From: JAEUJM01 sp044221555
GTDB taxonomy: Bacteria > Actinomycetota > Acidimicrobiia > Acidimicrobiales > DATDAH01
DNA: 64,000 bases
NCBI GenBank assembly: GCA_044221555.1
Contig: JBGAOY010000007.1
Location: forward strand, 62,001-126,000
Direction: 5' to 3'
Shown: positions 52,689 to 60,811 of the stretch, in pieces
Position numbering within the stretch: position 1 is the first letter of the stretch
How the letters are laid out: every line of letters starts with the position of its first letter
Made by a program: the position numbers and the translations under genes
Notes under the pieces: generated by a model
What the model saw: the letters and a program-made list of their open reading frames with translations, nothing else
The model's database searches: none
Told to the model about the DNA's origin: nothing

Positions 52689-53252
52689 CTACTGCTTGTC
52701 GCAGGTGTAGACGACGGGGAAGTCGGACAACGCGGGTTGGCCGTCCCCGTACTCGGTCTGGGTGAACACCACGCGGTCGCCGTCGAGGTCCACGTCGAAC
52801 ACCCCCGAGACGCCGGCGTCCTCGACCACGGTCAGCTCCTCGGGATCGTCCGTGGCCCCCTGATAGGTGAAGCCGGGGATGAAGGGGCTGTCGCTGGTGA
52901 TCGACACCTCGTCGCCCGAGCGCTCCCACGTGCCGTCGATCCGGTCGTCACCCGCGGTCAGCGTGTACGTGCCGTCGCCGCCCACCTCCGCGGTCACCTC
53001 GTTGGTGTCGTCGCCGAAGCGCACGGTGCAGTCCCACGTCCCCGTGGCCCGCTCGACCAGGGTGGCCGCCTCGAGCCCGCTGCCACACGCCACCAGGACG
53101 GCGGCACACACGGCGGCGGCCGTGAGGGCAGCCACGGCGGCCGCCGCCCCGGTGGCGAGGCGTCGTGTCCGTGCCCTGCCGGCTTCTGGCCCCCCGGCTC
53201 CTCGTGTCCGGGTGGCCGGGCGATCGTTCTCGGGTGCGCCACTACTGGCCAT
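52689..53252 (-). CDS. lipoprotein of unknown function
   Basis: 187 residues from ATG 53252. A long Arg/Gly-rich n-region (about 35 residues) precedes the hydrophobic core and lipobox VLVAC. The mature domain of about 120 residues is all-beta, with GTWDCTVRFGD near its start, DGTYTLTAGDDRIDGTWERSGDEVSITSD in the middle and a C-terminal VVYTCDKQ; the two Cys may pair. The pattern is reminiscent of small lipocalin-like barrels, but there is no firm family. The gene is bracketed by the two 116-bp direct repeats. Confidence 0.7.
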   Translation of the reverse strand: MASSGAPENDRPATRTRGAGGPEAGRARTRRLATGAAAAVAALTAAAVCAAVLVACGSGLEAATLVERATGTWDCTVRFGDDTNEVTAEVGGDGTYTLTAGDDRIDGTWERSGDEVSITSDSPFIPGFTYQGATDDPEELTVVEDAGVSGVFDVDLDGDRVVFTQTEYGDGQPALSDFPVVYTCDKQ

Positions 53253-53368
53253 GGTCACCCATCGGCCGTCCCGGCCGGCCCAGCACCCCTCGATGCGGGT
53301 TCGCCACAACCGTGCGCGGATCGCACGTCGCCGCGCGGTGCCGTCCACGTACCACGGCGGGGCCCAGG

Positions 53369-53527
53369 GACGACGCCGCGGGAGGCGCCCGAGCCCGTCG
53401 CCCGTCGCCGAGGCCGCGGCCAGTCGCCCAGCGCCCAGAGACGACGCCGCGGGAGGCGCCCGAGCCCGTCGCCCGTCGCCGAGGCCGCGGCCGGTCGCCC
53501 AGCGCCCAGAGACGACGCCGCGGGAGG
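53369..53527 (+). repeat. 71-bp tandem repeat (2.2 copies)
   Basis: Units start GACGACGCCGCGGGAGG at 53369 and 53440, with a partial copy at 53511; the two full copies differ at about one position. They lie in the gene-free stretch 53253-54019 upstream of the lipoprotein gene. Apart from this, the second 116-bp repeat and the promoter region, nothing is recognisable there. Confidence 0.85.
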
Positions 53528-53605
53528 AGCGGGCTGGTGGCGGGCCTCCGACGGCACGTTGGGCCGGTCGGCCCCGTGCCGTGGGCCACGCTGAGGCGAC
53601 GTTGC

Positions 53606-53721
53606 CCACCCTTCGCGTTCGGATCGCGGACGGTTGTCGAACTCGAGGCAATGGCCCCCGGAACCCGGGGGTCATTACCTCGGGTTCGCTGGCGGCGGAC
53701 CTGGCGGGCACCGAGCGTGAG
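53606..53721 (+). repeat. 116-bp dispersed direct repeat, copy 2
   Basis: Same orientation as copy 1. The central palindrome (53644-53661 with 53665-53682) has one mismatch and one G-T pair, so the stem is slightly decayed compared with copy 1. Confidence 0.85.
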
Positions 53722-54019
53722 ATCAGTCGGGTTCTCGCCCGTTCGTCGCGCCGTTCGCCCGCGCGGCGGCGCCACGACCCCCCGGGCCGGTCGGACGGGG
53801 CCTCCACGACGCCGAAGGCCCCGTCCGCCGTGATTCCGCAACAGGCGCCCACTCGTCGGTGCCGCCTGAAGACCCGAGTCGTCGTGCGTCGAGAACGACG
53901 GCTGGCCGGCGCCGCAGCTACCGGGTGCCTGGGCAGCGGACAGGGCGGCGGACATGCCCGCGACGCGGAACCGCGGGCGCCGTCGCCTCCGAGGCGTTGT
54001 GAGCGGGCGGCCCACCCAC

Positions 54020-54025
54020 TACGGT
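54020..54025 (+). promoter_or_regulatory. -10 box TACGGT before the riboswitch
   Basis: By the spacing seen at leaderless genes, transcription should begin near 54032, a few bases before the riboswitch P1 stem. This agreement supports both predictions. Confidence 0.55.
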
Positions 54026-54036
54026 TTGGGCAACTG

Positions 54037-54140
54037 ACGAAGGGGAGTACCCCGCAAGCACGAGGTCGTCATCACGGCGCCGGGCCACCCGCCCGACACC
54101 CGGCCTCGTCACCCTCACGGGTGGGGAAGACCTTCGGCCC
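54037..54140 (+). promoter_or_regulatory. yybP-ykoY family (Mn2+) riboswitch
   Basis: The leader has the hallmarks of this class: GAAGGGGAGTA at the 5' side (54039-54049), GGTCGTCATCACGGC in the middle (54064-54078) and GGGGAAGACCTTC at the 3' side (54123-54135). P1 is formed by GAAGG (54039-54043) and CCTTC (54131-54135). yybP-ykoY riboswitches bind Mn2+ and commonly precede Mn exporters and P-type ATPases, as here. The ribosome-binding site GAGGAGA of the ATPase lies 13 nt beyond, so translation or early termination could be controlled. Confidence 0.8.
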
Positions 54141-54160
54141 TTGAGCCGAGGAGATCCCCT

Positions 54161-57067
54161 GTGTCCACGCTTTCCCCGTCGTCCCCCGTGTCGCCGCCCG
54201 TCGCCCCGTGGGCGGAGGAGCCCGAGGCGGTCGCCGCCGCCCTGGTCGTCGACCCGTCGCTCGGGCTGCGTGCGGGCGACGCCGCCGAGCGTCTGGCCAC
54301 CCTCGGCCCCAACCGGCTGGCCGAGGCGCCGCCACGGCGGCCGCTGGCCATCCTGGGCGACCAGTTCCGCAACCCGCTGGTGCTGATCCTGGTGGGCGCC
54401 GCGGTGGTGGCCGGTCTGGTCGGCGACCTGAAGGACACCGTGGTGATCGCGGTGGTGCTCACGCTCAACGCCCTGCTGGGGTTCGCCCAGGAGATGAAGG
54501 CCCAGCGCAGCCTCACCGCGCTGAAGTCGATGCTGGTGGCCCACGCCCGCGTGCGGCGCGGCGGCGCGGTGATAGAGATCGCGGCGGCCGACCTGGTGCC
54601 CGGCGACGTGGTGCTGGTCGAGGCCGGCGATCGGGTGCCCGCCGACGCCGTGCTGCTGGACAGCGTGAGCCTCGAGGTGGACGAGTCGACGCTCACCGGT
54701 GAGTCGACCCCCGTGTCCAAAGCCCCGGGGGCCGTCGACGCCGACCGGCCCCTGGCCGAGCGGACGAACACGCTCTACATGAACACCGTCGTCACCCGGG
54801 GCCGGGCCGAGGCCCTGGTGGCCGCCACCGGGATGAGCACCGAGCTGGGGCGGGTGTCCGACCTGTTGAACGCGGCCGAGCCCGGGCCCACCCCGTTGCA
54901 GCAGCAGTTGCACGACCTGGGCAAGCGGCTGGGGCTCGTGGCGCTGGCGGCGGTGGCGGTGTTCTTCGTGCTCAGCGTCATCCGCGGCGAGGACCTGGCC
55001 GAGACCGTGCTCAGCTCGGTGGCCCTGGCGGTGGCCGCCATCCCCGAGGGCCTCCCCGCGGTCGTGACGGTCACCCTCGCCGTGGGCACCGCCCAGATGG
55101 CCAAGCGGGGCGCCATCGTCAAGCGCCTGGCCTCGGTGGAGACGCTCGGGGCCACCTCGGTGATCTGCTCGGACAAGACCGGCACCCTCACCATGAACGA
55201 GATGACCGTCCGCGAGCTGTGGGTGGCCGGTCGCGGCTACGCCGTCAGCGGCGAGGGCTACCGCCCCGACGGTGCCATCACCCGCATGGCCTCGTCCCCG
55301 CCCGCCACCACGGCCGAGGGCAGCCCCCCCAGCGGCAACGGTGCCGGCGGCGATGCCGGCGGCGAGGTGCACGACCTGCTCGTGGCCGTGGCCCGCTGCA
55401 ACGACAGCCATCTGGGCGACGACGGCACGGGTGTCGGCCAGCAGGTGCTGGGCGACCCCATGGAGGGAGCCTTGCTGGTGCTCGCCGCCAAGGGCGGCGT
55501 CGACGTCGACGCAGCCCGTCGGTCCGCCCCCCGACTGGCCGAGGTGCCCTTCGACTCGACGCTGAAGGCCATGGCCACGTTCCACGCCGATCTGGCCGAT
55601 CGCACCGACGGCGCCACGAACTCAGCGCAGAACCCGGCGCCCGACGCCGAGAATGGCGCTGAGCGCGCCGGCGCTCCCGCCGGCGTCCCCGCCCCCTCCC
55701 CCGAGACGGTGCGGGTGCAGGTGAAGGGCGCCGCCGACGTGCTGATCGAGCGCTCCTCGGCCGACGCCGCCGAGCGGGCTGCCGTCGAGGGCGCGATGGT
55801 CGAGATGGCCGGCCGCGGCCTGCGGGTGCTGATGGTGGCCGAGCGCACCATCCCCGCGTCGGCCCTCGACGAGGTCGAGCCGGTGGACCTGCTGACCGAC
55901 CTGTCGATCGTCGGCCTGGTCGGCCTGCTCGACCCGCCGCGACCCGAGGCCCGCGACGCCATCGCCCTCTGCCGGCGCGCGGGGGTGACCGTGAAGATGA
56001 TCACCGGCGACCACGTGGTGACCGCCGCGGCCATCGCCGCCGACTTGGGCATCGAGGGCGAGGCCGTGACCGGTGCCGACCTCGACGCCATGAGCGACGA
56101 CGAGTTGCGAGACCGGCTGTCGGGCATCGGCGTGGTGGCCCGGGTGGCCCCGGAGCACAAGGTGCGCATCGTCTCCGGGCTGCGCAGCCAGGGCCACGTG
56201 GTGGCCATGACCGGCGACGGCGTGAACGACGCGCCCGCGCTGCGCACCGCCGACATCGGTGTGGCCATGGGCATCACCGGCACCGAGGTCACCAAGGAAG
56301 CGGCCGACATGGTGCTCACCGACGACAACTTCGCCACCATCGTGAGCGCGGTGCGTGAGGGCCGCACGATCTACGACAACATCGTCAAATTCGTGCGCTT
56401 CCAACTCAGCACGAACCTGGGGGCGATCATGAGCCTGGTCGGCGCGCAGGTGGCCGGTCTACCGGTGCCGTTCACCGCCATCCAGGTGCTCTGGGTGAAC
56501 CTGATCATGGACGGTCCGCCGGCCATGGCGCTGGGTGTCGACCCGCCCGCGCGCGACACGATGTCGCGGCGCCCCCGCGACCCGCGGGCCCGGATCCTCA
56601 GCGGCCCCCGCCTGTCGGTCCTGGTGGCCTACGGCGCGGTCATGGCCACCGGCACCCTGGGGGTGCTGGCGTGGTCGATGGACAACGGCTCCGAGGAGCA
56701 CGCCCTGGCGCTGGCCTTCACCACGTTCGTGCTGTTCCAGGTGTTCAACGTGTTCAACGCCCGCGCCGAGAAGGCGTCGGTGTTCAGCCGTGACCTGTTC
56801 CGCAACGCCAAGCTGTGGGCGGCCATCGGCGGGGTGGTGGCCCTGCAGGTGGCGGCCATGCACCTCGACGCCGTGCAGCGGGTGTTCGGAACCGCCGACC
56901 TCACCCCCGCCGACTGGGTGGTGGCCGTTGCGGTGGCGTCGTCGGTGCTCTGGTTCGACGAGGCCCGCAAGCTGGTGCTGCGGCGACGGGCGAGCGACGC
57001 CGGCGTGGTGGTCGAGGAGGTGATCGTGCAGGATGAGGAGGAAGATGCCGTCGGTGCTCGCGGATGA
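54161..57067 (+). CDS. P2-type cation-exporting ATPase (Mn2+/Ca2+ type)
   Basis: 968 residues from GTG 54161 (GAGGAGA upstream). Actuator LTGEST near 180, IPEGLPAVV in the fourth helix, phosphorylation motif CSDKTGTLT (D338), KGAAD, MITGDH and TGDGVNDAPAL near 684 are all intact. The cation N-terminal domain and ten helices match P2A (Ca2+/Mn2+) pumps. The Mn2+ riboswitch upstream points to Mn2+ efflux. The nucleotide-binding domain carries two low-complexity insertions (about 375-400 and 487-515), the second encoded by a palindrome. Confidence 0.93.
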   Translation: MSTLSPSSPVSPPVAPWAEEPEAVAAALVVDPSLGLRAGDAAERLATLGPNRLAEAPPRRPLAILGDQFRNPLVLILVGAAVVAGLVGDLKDTVVIAVVLTLNALLGFAQEMKAQRSLTALKSMLVAHARVRRGGAVIEIAAADLVPGDVVLVEAGDRVPADAVLLDSVSLEVDESTLTGESTPVSKAPGAVDADRPLAERTNTLYMNTVVTRGRAEALVAATGMSTELGRVSDLLNAAEPGPTPLQQQLHDLGKRLGLVALAAVAVFFVLSVIRGEDLAETVLSSVALAVAAIPEGLPAVVTVTLAVGTAQMAKRGAIVKRLASVETLGATSVICSDKTGTLTMNEMTVRELWVAGRGYAVSGEGYRPDGAITRMASSPPATTAEGSPPSGNGAGGDAGGEVHDLLVAVARCNDSHLGDDGTGVGQQVLGDPMEGALLVLAAKGGVDVDAARRSAPRLAEVPFDSTLKAMATFHADLADRTDGATNSAQNPAPDAENGAERAGAPAGVPAPSPETVRVQVKGAADVLIERSSADAAERAAVEGAMVEMAGRGLRVLMVAERTIPASALDEVEPVDLLTDLSIVGLVGLLDPPRPEARDAIALCRRAGVTVKMITGDHVVTAAAIAADLGIEGEAVTGADLDAMSDDELRDRLSGIGVVARVAPEHKVRIVSGLRSQGHVVAMTGDGVNDAPALRTADIGVAMGITGTEVTKEAADMVLTDDNFATIVSAVREGRTIYDNIVKFVRFQLSTNLGAIMSLVGAQVAGLPVPFTAIQVLWVNLIMDGPPAMALGVDPPARDTMSRRPRDPRARILSGPRLSVLVAYGAVMATGTLGVLAWSMDNGSEEHALALAFTTFVLFQVFNVFNARAEKASVFSRDLFRNAKLWAAIGGVVALQVAAMHLDAVQRVFGTADLTPADWVVAVAVASSVLWFDEARKLVLRRRASDAGVVVEEVIVQDEEEDAVGARG
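55621..55663. repeat. 43-nt palindrome inside the P-type ATPase gene
   Basis: CTCAGCGC (55621-55628) pairs with GCGCTGAG (55656-55663), with an inner CGGCG/CGCCG stem. It encodes part of a linker (about residues 487-501, NSAQNPAPDAENGAE) that other P2A pumps would not be expected to have. Confidence 0.65.
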
Positions 57068-57080
57068 CGCCCGCGGCGCG

Positions 57081-57575
57081 CTATCCGGGGAGCTCGCCCT
57101 CGTACTGAGGACACAGCTCCCGGACGGCGGTGAGCACGACGCCCGACGCGTAGACGCCCACCGGCGGGTCATCGGGCTCTCCAGCCACCACCAACGGGCC
57201 GGCGGGAAGGTCGGTGCCCGCGGCGGCTATCGCATCGTCGAACGTGCCGCCGCTGTCGAAGGTGGCACACACAGCACCGCCGGCCTCGACGAGCGCCTGA
57301 TCCGGCTCATCGGCCAGGTCGGGCACGTTCGCCCGCAGCGCCGCGACGTAGGCGGCCTCTGCCCCTCCTCCGGACGTGGTGGCCGGCGCCGACGTCGTGG
57401 TGGTCGGCTCAGGGCCGGTCGCGCTGGGGGCGCTGCTCGACGGTGCCGTCCCAGCGGTGGACGGCGAGTCGGACTCGCTGGCGCACCCGGCGACCAGGAG
57501 CACTGACGTACCCACTACCGCCATCAGCACGGCAGCGACCACGCGCGAACCCCACATCGAAGACCCGCACGCCAT
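57081..57575 (-). CDS. DUF732 lipoprotein
   Basis: 164 residues from ATG 57575 (AGGAGAGG 8 nt upstream; a GTG at 57584 is less well placed). The signal peptide ends with the VAGC lipobox. A Ser/Thr/Pro-rich linker of about 45 residues follows, then a DUF732 domain (AYVAALRANVPDLADEP, AGGAVCATFDSGGTFDDAI, AVRELCPQYEGEL) with its conserved Cys pair. DUF732 is typical of actinobacterial exported proteins and has no known function. The stop lies 14 nt from the ATPase stop (convergent). Confidence 0.88.
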   Translation of the reverse strand: MACGSSMWGSRVVAAVLMAVVGTSVLLVAGCASESDSPSTAGTAPSSSAPSATGPEPTTTTSAPATTSGGGAEAAYVAALRANVPDLADEPDQALVEAGGAVCATFDSGGTFDDAIAAAGTDLPAGPLVVAGEPDDPPVGVYASGVVLTAVRELCPQYEGELPG

Positions 57576-57596
57576 CGCCTCCACCTCTCCTCGATG

Positions 57597-57614
57597 CGCG
57601 ACGGGTGTGTCGCG
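57597..57614. promoter_or_regulatory. CGCGAC/GTCGCG hairpin
   Basis: A 6-bp stem, 6-nt loop, 22 nt upstream of the DUF732 start and downstream of the next gene's end. It could be a terminator for the gene at 57759 or an operator for the DUF732 gene. Confidence 0.4.
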
Positions 57615-57758
57615 GGCACCTGACCGGCACTCACACTAGATGGAGACCCACAGCCCTTCGGCGCTCATCCGTGTGGTCGGCGACGCCCACCCACTCGGAC
57701 GCGATGCGCCCTGCGGATCGGCCAAGGTCGCCCACTGGGCACCGCTCCGCCCGCCGCG

Positions 57759-58664
57759 TCAGCCCGGCGCCGTCGTGCCTGCGGTGAACGGGACCGTGGT
57801 GGAGCCGGACGGCACCGTCGTGGTGACCGCGTCCAGGGGCGCGGTGGTCGCCGGCGAGCCCCCGGCGGCCGTGGTGGGACGTTCGGGCGACCTGCAGTCG
57901 GTGGTCGTGGTGCAGGCCAGCAACCCGGACGGGAGCGGCTCGGTGTCGAGTGCGGCAGCGAGCGCCTTCGCGCCGGACTCGTCGAAGCTGCCGGCGATCT
58001 GGATCTGGTCGCGCTCGAAGGCGGACGCGTTGACGGTGGGCGCGGAGACCACCTCGCCGTCGACCACGATGCCGAGCTGTCGGGTCGGGCAGGTCGGCGT
58101 CGCGGCGTTGCACGCGGCGGCGATGGCGTTGAACCGGTCGATGCCGTCGGCGCCGGCCAGGAACACGGGGTTCACGACCCACGCGTTCTGTGGGAAGGTC
58201 GCCGCGGCCGACTCGACGGCGTCGTCGGTGAGCTCGACAGGGCCCAGCTGGTAGCAGGCCACCTGGGTCCCCGAGTCTGCGTCGAATTCGGCGAGCAACA
58301 CCTCGGCGTCAGGCTGCGGAGCGTGCGTCGGGTCGCAGCCGGGTGGGATCACCGCGAGGACCGGCCTGAACTCGAGGTGGCCGGCGCGGGTGGCCAGGAG
58401 CTCGGTGGCGTCCAGGTCGAGAGCACCCTCGCCGGGATCGACGGCGATCCGCTCGCCGTCGCCGCTCACCTCTGTGCTCGCACCGACCTGCCCGGCGCTG
58501 CGCAGTCGGTCGGCGATGACCCCTGCGACCACCTCGAGGTCCACGTCGGCCTGCCCGGCGTGCACCACGCTGAACTCCGGCTCGGGCACCACTTCGTCGC
58601 CACAGGCGATCAGCGCGAGCCCAGCGACGGCCACGAACAGGAGCCAGCCAACCGCTCGAACCAC
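57759..58664 (-). CDS. lipoprotein resembling the SecD P1 (periplasmic) domain
   Basis: 301 residues from GTG 58664, which follows TACGGT by 7 nt and gives a compact signal peptide MVRAVGWLLFVAVAGLALIAC with lipobox. The mature part has the SecD head features: VVAGVIADRLRSAGQVGAS, a LDATELLATRAGHLEFRPVL segment, and LGIVVDGEVVSAPTVN, with IQIAGSFDESGAKALAAALDTEPLP at its end. In SecD this region sits between the first and second membrane helices and helps pull proteins out. Here no membrane domain follows, only a Thr/Pro-rich tail. It is a free-standing, lipid-anchored relative of unknown role. Confidence 0.75.
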   Translation of the reverse strand: MVRAVGWLLFVAVAGLALIACGDEVVPEPEFSVVHAGQADVDLEVVAGVIADRLRSAGQVGASTEVSGDGERIAVDPGEGALDLDATELLATRAGHLEFRPVLAVIPPGCDPTHAPQPDAEVLLAEFDADSGTQVACYQLGPVELTDDAVESAAATFPQNAWVVNPVFLAGADGIDRFNAIAAACNAATPTCPTRQLGIVVDGEVVSAPTVNASAFERDQIQIAGSFDESGAKALAAALDTEPLPSGLLACTTTTDCRSPERPTTAAGGSPATTAPLDAVTTTVPSGSTTVPFTAGTTAPG

Positions 58665-58671
58665 GATGCGC

Positions 58672-58677
58672 ACCGTA
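58672..58677 (-). promoter_or_regulatory. -10 box of the SecD-like gene (TACGGT)
   Basis: Minus-strand TACGGT, 7 nt, then GTG 58664. Confidence 0.55.
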
Positions 58678-58796
58678 ACGGGGTGAGCAGGGGGCCGCAT
58701 CGGTGTGGATCAGCGGGGGCGCTGGTGGCGGGGGCGCGCTGGTGGCGGCGGCGTGGTTGGTCACCCAGCGTGGTCGGATGCCGCATCGCCGGGATG

Positions 58797-58839
58797 CTCG
58801 ACGACATGGCGCGCGCTTTCGCGTCGCTATGACGTCGAG
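58797..58839. repeat. 43-nt palindromic element
   Basis: CTCGACG (58797-58803) pairs with 58833-58839, and CATGGCG (58805-58811) pairs with 58825-58831 with one G-T pair, leaving a single A-A mismatch. It resembles the 36321 element (CTCGACG and CTATG-CGTCGAG). It lies in the gene-free gap 58678-59109. Confidence 0.75.
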
Positions 58840-58950
58840 TCTGGGCGATCGCCGGCGGGCTGACGGCACGATCCGACATACGACCACCGACGGTGCTGCC
58901 GGGTCGGCCGGTTGCGCTCGCCCCGCCACCGCTCGCCGTTGGCACGGGCG

Positions 58951-58997
58951 GACTCGGCGCACTATCCGGCGCCACGTCCCCGGAGCTGCGCCGAGTC
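58951..58997. repeat. 47-nt palindromic element
   Basis: GACTCGGCGC (58951-58960) pairs perfectly with 58988-58997, with CCGG repeated inside. It is the second palindrome in the same gene-free gap; the rest of the gap shows nothing else. Confidence 0.7.
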
Positions 58998-59109
58998 GTC
59001 GCGAGCCTGGCCGGCCCGTCCCGCCGCCCCAGCCGGCCACTGTCCCCCCGCCCGCGCGCCCGCCCGCCGCCGGCGGTCGACGCGCAGTGGAGGGCCGCCC
59101 GCCGCGGCC

Positions 59110-60804
59110 TCAGCCCAGGTCGGCGGCCACCTGTCGCGCCACGGCGACCAGGTCGGCGGGGAGGGCCTCGAGGCGGTGGTCGAGCTCGTCGGCGAAGCGC
59201 AGGCGGTCGACGTCGGGCGCCGGCACCGCCCAGGGCATCCAGGCCGAGTGCAACAGGAAGGGCACGGTGTCGCCGCCGGGCGGGGCGAGCACCGCGATCG
59301 GGCCGTCGCCCACCGCGGCGGCGTCGAACAGCTCGACCCGGAAGCCGGCGTCGTTGAGCACCGGCACGACCAGGTAGCCGTCGTGGCCGCCGGGGTCGGC
59401 GCCGGCGTAGCGGCTGGTGGCCGGCGCCAGCTCGGGCGACCGAGGCACGAAACAGGGCGACGTGGGGTAGTCGTCGACGCCGTAGACGTACTCGGCGGTC
59501 AGTGCCAGGGTGTGGCGGTCGAACGACGCCAGCGCGCCCGGTGTCTCGTGGTCGGGCAGCCCTCCGGCCGCGTCGATGCGATCGGCGTAGGCGGCCACGG
59601 CCCGCTTGCTGATGGCCTCGGGGCGAAAGCCGGTGAACGTCATGTGGTGGGCGGTGGGCCGGGTGAGGCCCTCGACGCTCCAGTCCTGGGCCGACAGCTG
59701 GGTGCCCCAGAACCGCTCCGGCTCGCAGAAGGACGCGTGCTCGCGCCAGGTGCCCGTGGAGGGGTCGACGTCGACCACTGCCAGCACCGCCGCGTGCATG
59801 GGGTGGTTGTACATGGCCCGCAACGCCGGGTCGGCCGGCCGGCCGAGGGCGTCGACGTCGTCGGCGCGCATGGCGTAGGCCAGGTCGGTGTCGACGGTGT
59901 GCTCGAAGATCAGCCGGATGCCGTCGGTGTCGTCGTAGGCGGCGTAGTAGTGCATCACCTCGGGCGCCATGCGGAACGCGGTGGCGGCCACGGCCTCGCC
60001 CGGGGGCGTCGACTCGAGGGCGTCCTTGCGGATCAGGTAGCCGGGCTCGTCGGTGAAGTTGGTGACCGAGCGCTCGTGGCCGTGCAGGAGCTCGCCGGGA
60101 TCGCCCCGGAAGGCGCAGTCCACCAGGATCAGCCACTCGCGGGTCTGGGCGACGGTGTGCATCGACTGGGGAGCGACGCCGTCGAGCACCGGCCAACGCC
60201 GGACGTCGGGGCCGGCCCCGTCGTAGCGAACCACGTCGATGCTGCCGGTGATCGGGTTCAGGCTGACCGTCCACATGCAGTCGCGGTCCGGGTCGACCAC
60301 CGGGTGGGCGGTGGACAGCACCATGGGCAGCACGGGGTGGTCGAACGCAGGGTTCCAGCCGTCCCGGTGGCCGACCTCGCCGAGGAAGGCCATCGACACC
60401 GGGTCGACCTCGACGGGGCGGCCGGCGTCCCAGGTGGCGAACAGGCGATCACCCCAGGGCAACGGTGCGGTGTTGGCCGCGTTCGAGGCACCGAAGGGCG
60501 AATGGGCGCCCATCGGGCCGTCGACGAACACGTCGGGTCGCGCCGCGCGCAGGCGGGCGGACGGCGTGTCGATGCGGCGGGACCGCCACGCGAACCGGTC
60601 GGCGGGCGCCGCGAACGTCCCGGGACGCAGCGACAGCCGGGCCAGGTGACCGGCGCCGAAGAAGGCGTGCACCGGAGCGCCCTCCTGCCCGGAGGCGCTG
60701 ACGAACACCTCGCCGCCCACGTCGTGAGGCCACCGGCCGGCCACCAGCGCGAGGTCGAGGTCGCCGAGCGGCACCTCGGAGAGCAACGATCGGGGCAGGG
60801 GCAC
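59110..60804 (-). CDS. carotenoid cleavage oxygenase (RPE65 family)
   Basis: 564 residues from GTG 60804, which follows TAACCT by 7 nt; a longer form from 60828 is possible. It is a seven-bladed propeller with four Fe-binding His, best matched to H167 (TAHPVVDP), H216 (SMHTVAQ), H285 (VMHYYAAYDD) and H519 (FLLHSAW). The start also shows GEVFVSASGQEG in place of the usual Gxxxxx-N-P motif. The family cleaves carotenoid or stilbene double bonds with O2. It is divergent from a TetR gene and near a CrtO-like acyltransferase gene. Confidence 0.88.
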   Translation of the reverse strand: MPLPRSLLSEVPLGDLDLALVAGRWPHDVGGEVFVSASGQEGAPVHAFFGAGHLARLSLRPGTFAAPADRFAWRSRRIDTPSARLRAARPDVFVDGPMGAHSPFGASNAANTAPLPWGDRLFATWDAGRPVEVDPVSMAFLGEVGHRDGWNPAFDHPVLPMVLSTAHPVVDPDRDCMWTVSLNPITGSIDVVRYDGAGPDVRRWPVLDGVAPQSMHTVAQTREWLILVDCAFRGDPGELLHGHERSVTNFTDEPGYLIRKDALESTPPGEAVAATAFRMAPEVMHYYAAYDDTDGIRLIFEHTVDTDLAYAMRADDVDALGRPADPALRAMYNHPMHAAVLAVVDVDPSTGTWREHASFCEPERFWGTQLSAQDWSVEGLTRPTAHHMTFTGFRPEAISKRAVAAYADRIDAAGGLPDHETPGALASFDRHTLALTAEYVYGVDDYPTSPCFVPRSPELAPATSRYAGADPGGHDGYLVVPVLNDAGFRVELFDAAAVGDGPIAVLAPPGGDTVPFLLHSAWMPWAVPAPDVDRLRFADELDHRLEALPADLVAVARQVAADLG

Positions 60805-60811
60805 AGCCCGC

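Noticed and set aside
52867..54144. A 425-codon plus-strand frame across the repeat region
   Set aside because: It crosses tandem and dispersed repeats and the riboswitch, is Arg/Pro/Ser low complexity, and opposes a lipoprotein gene with a clear lipobox.
53253..54160. Insertion sequence between the lipoprotein and ATPase genes
   Set aside because: No transposase frame or terminal inverted repeats; only short repeats are present.
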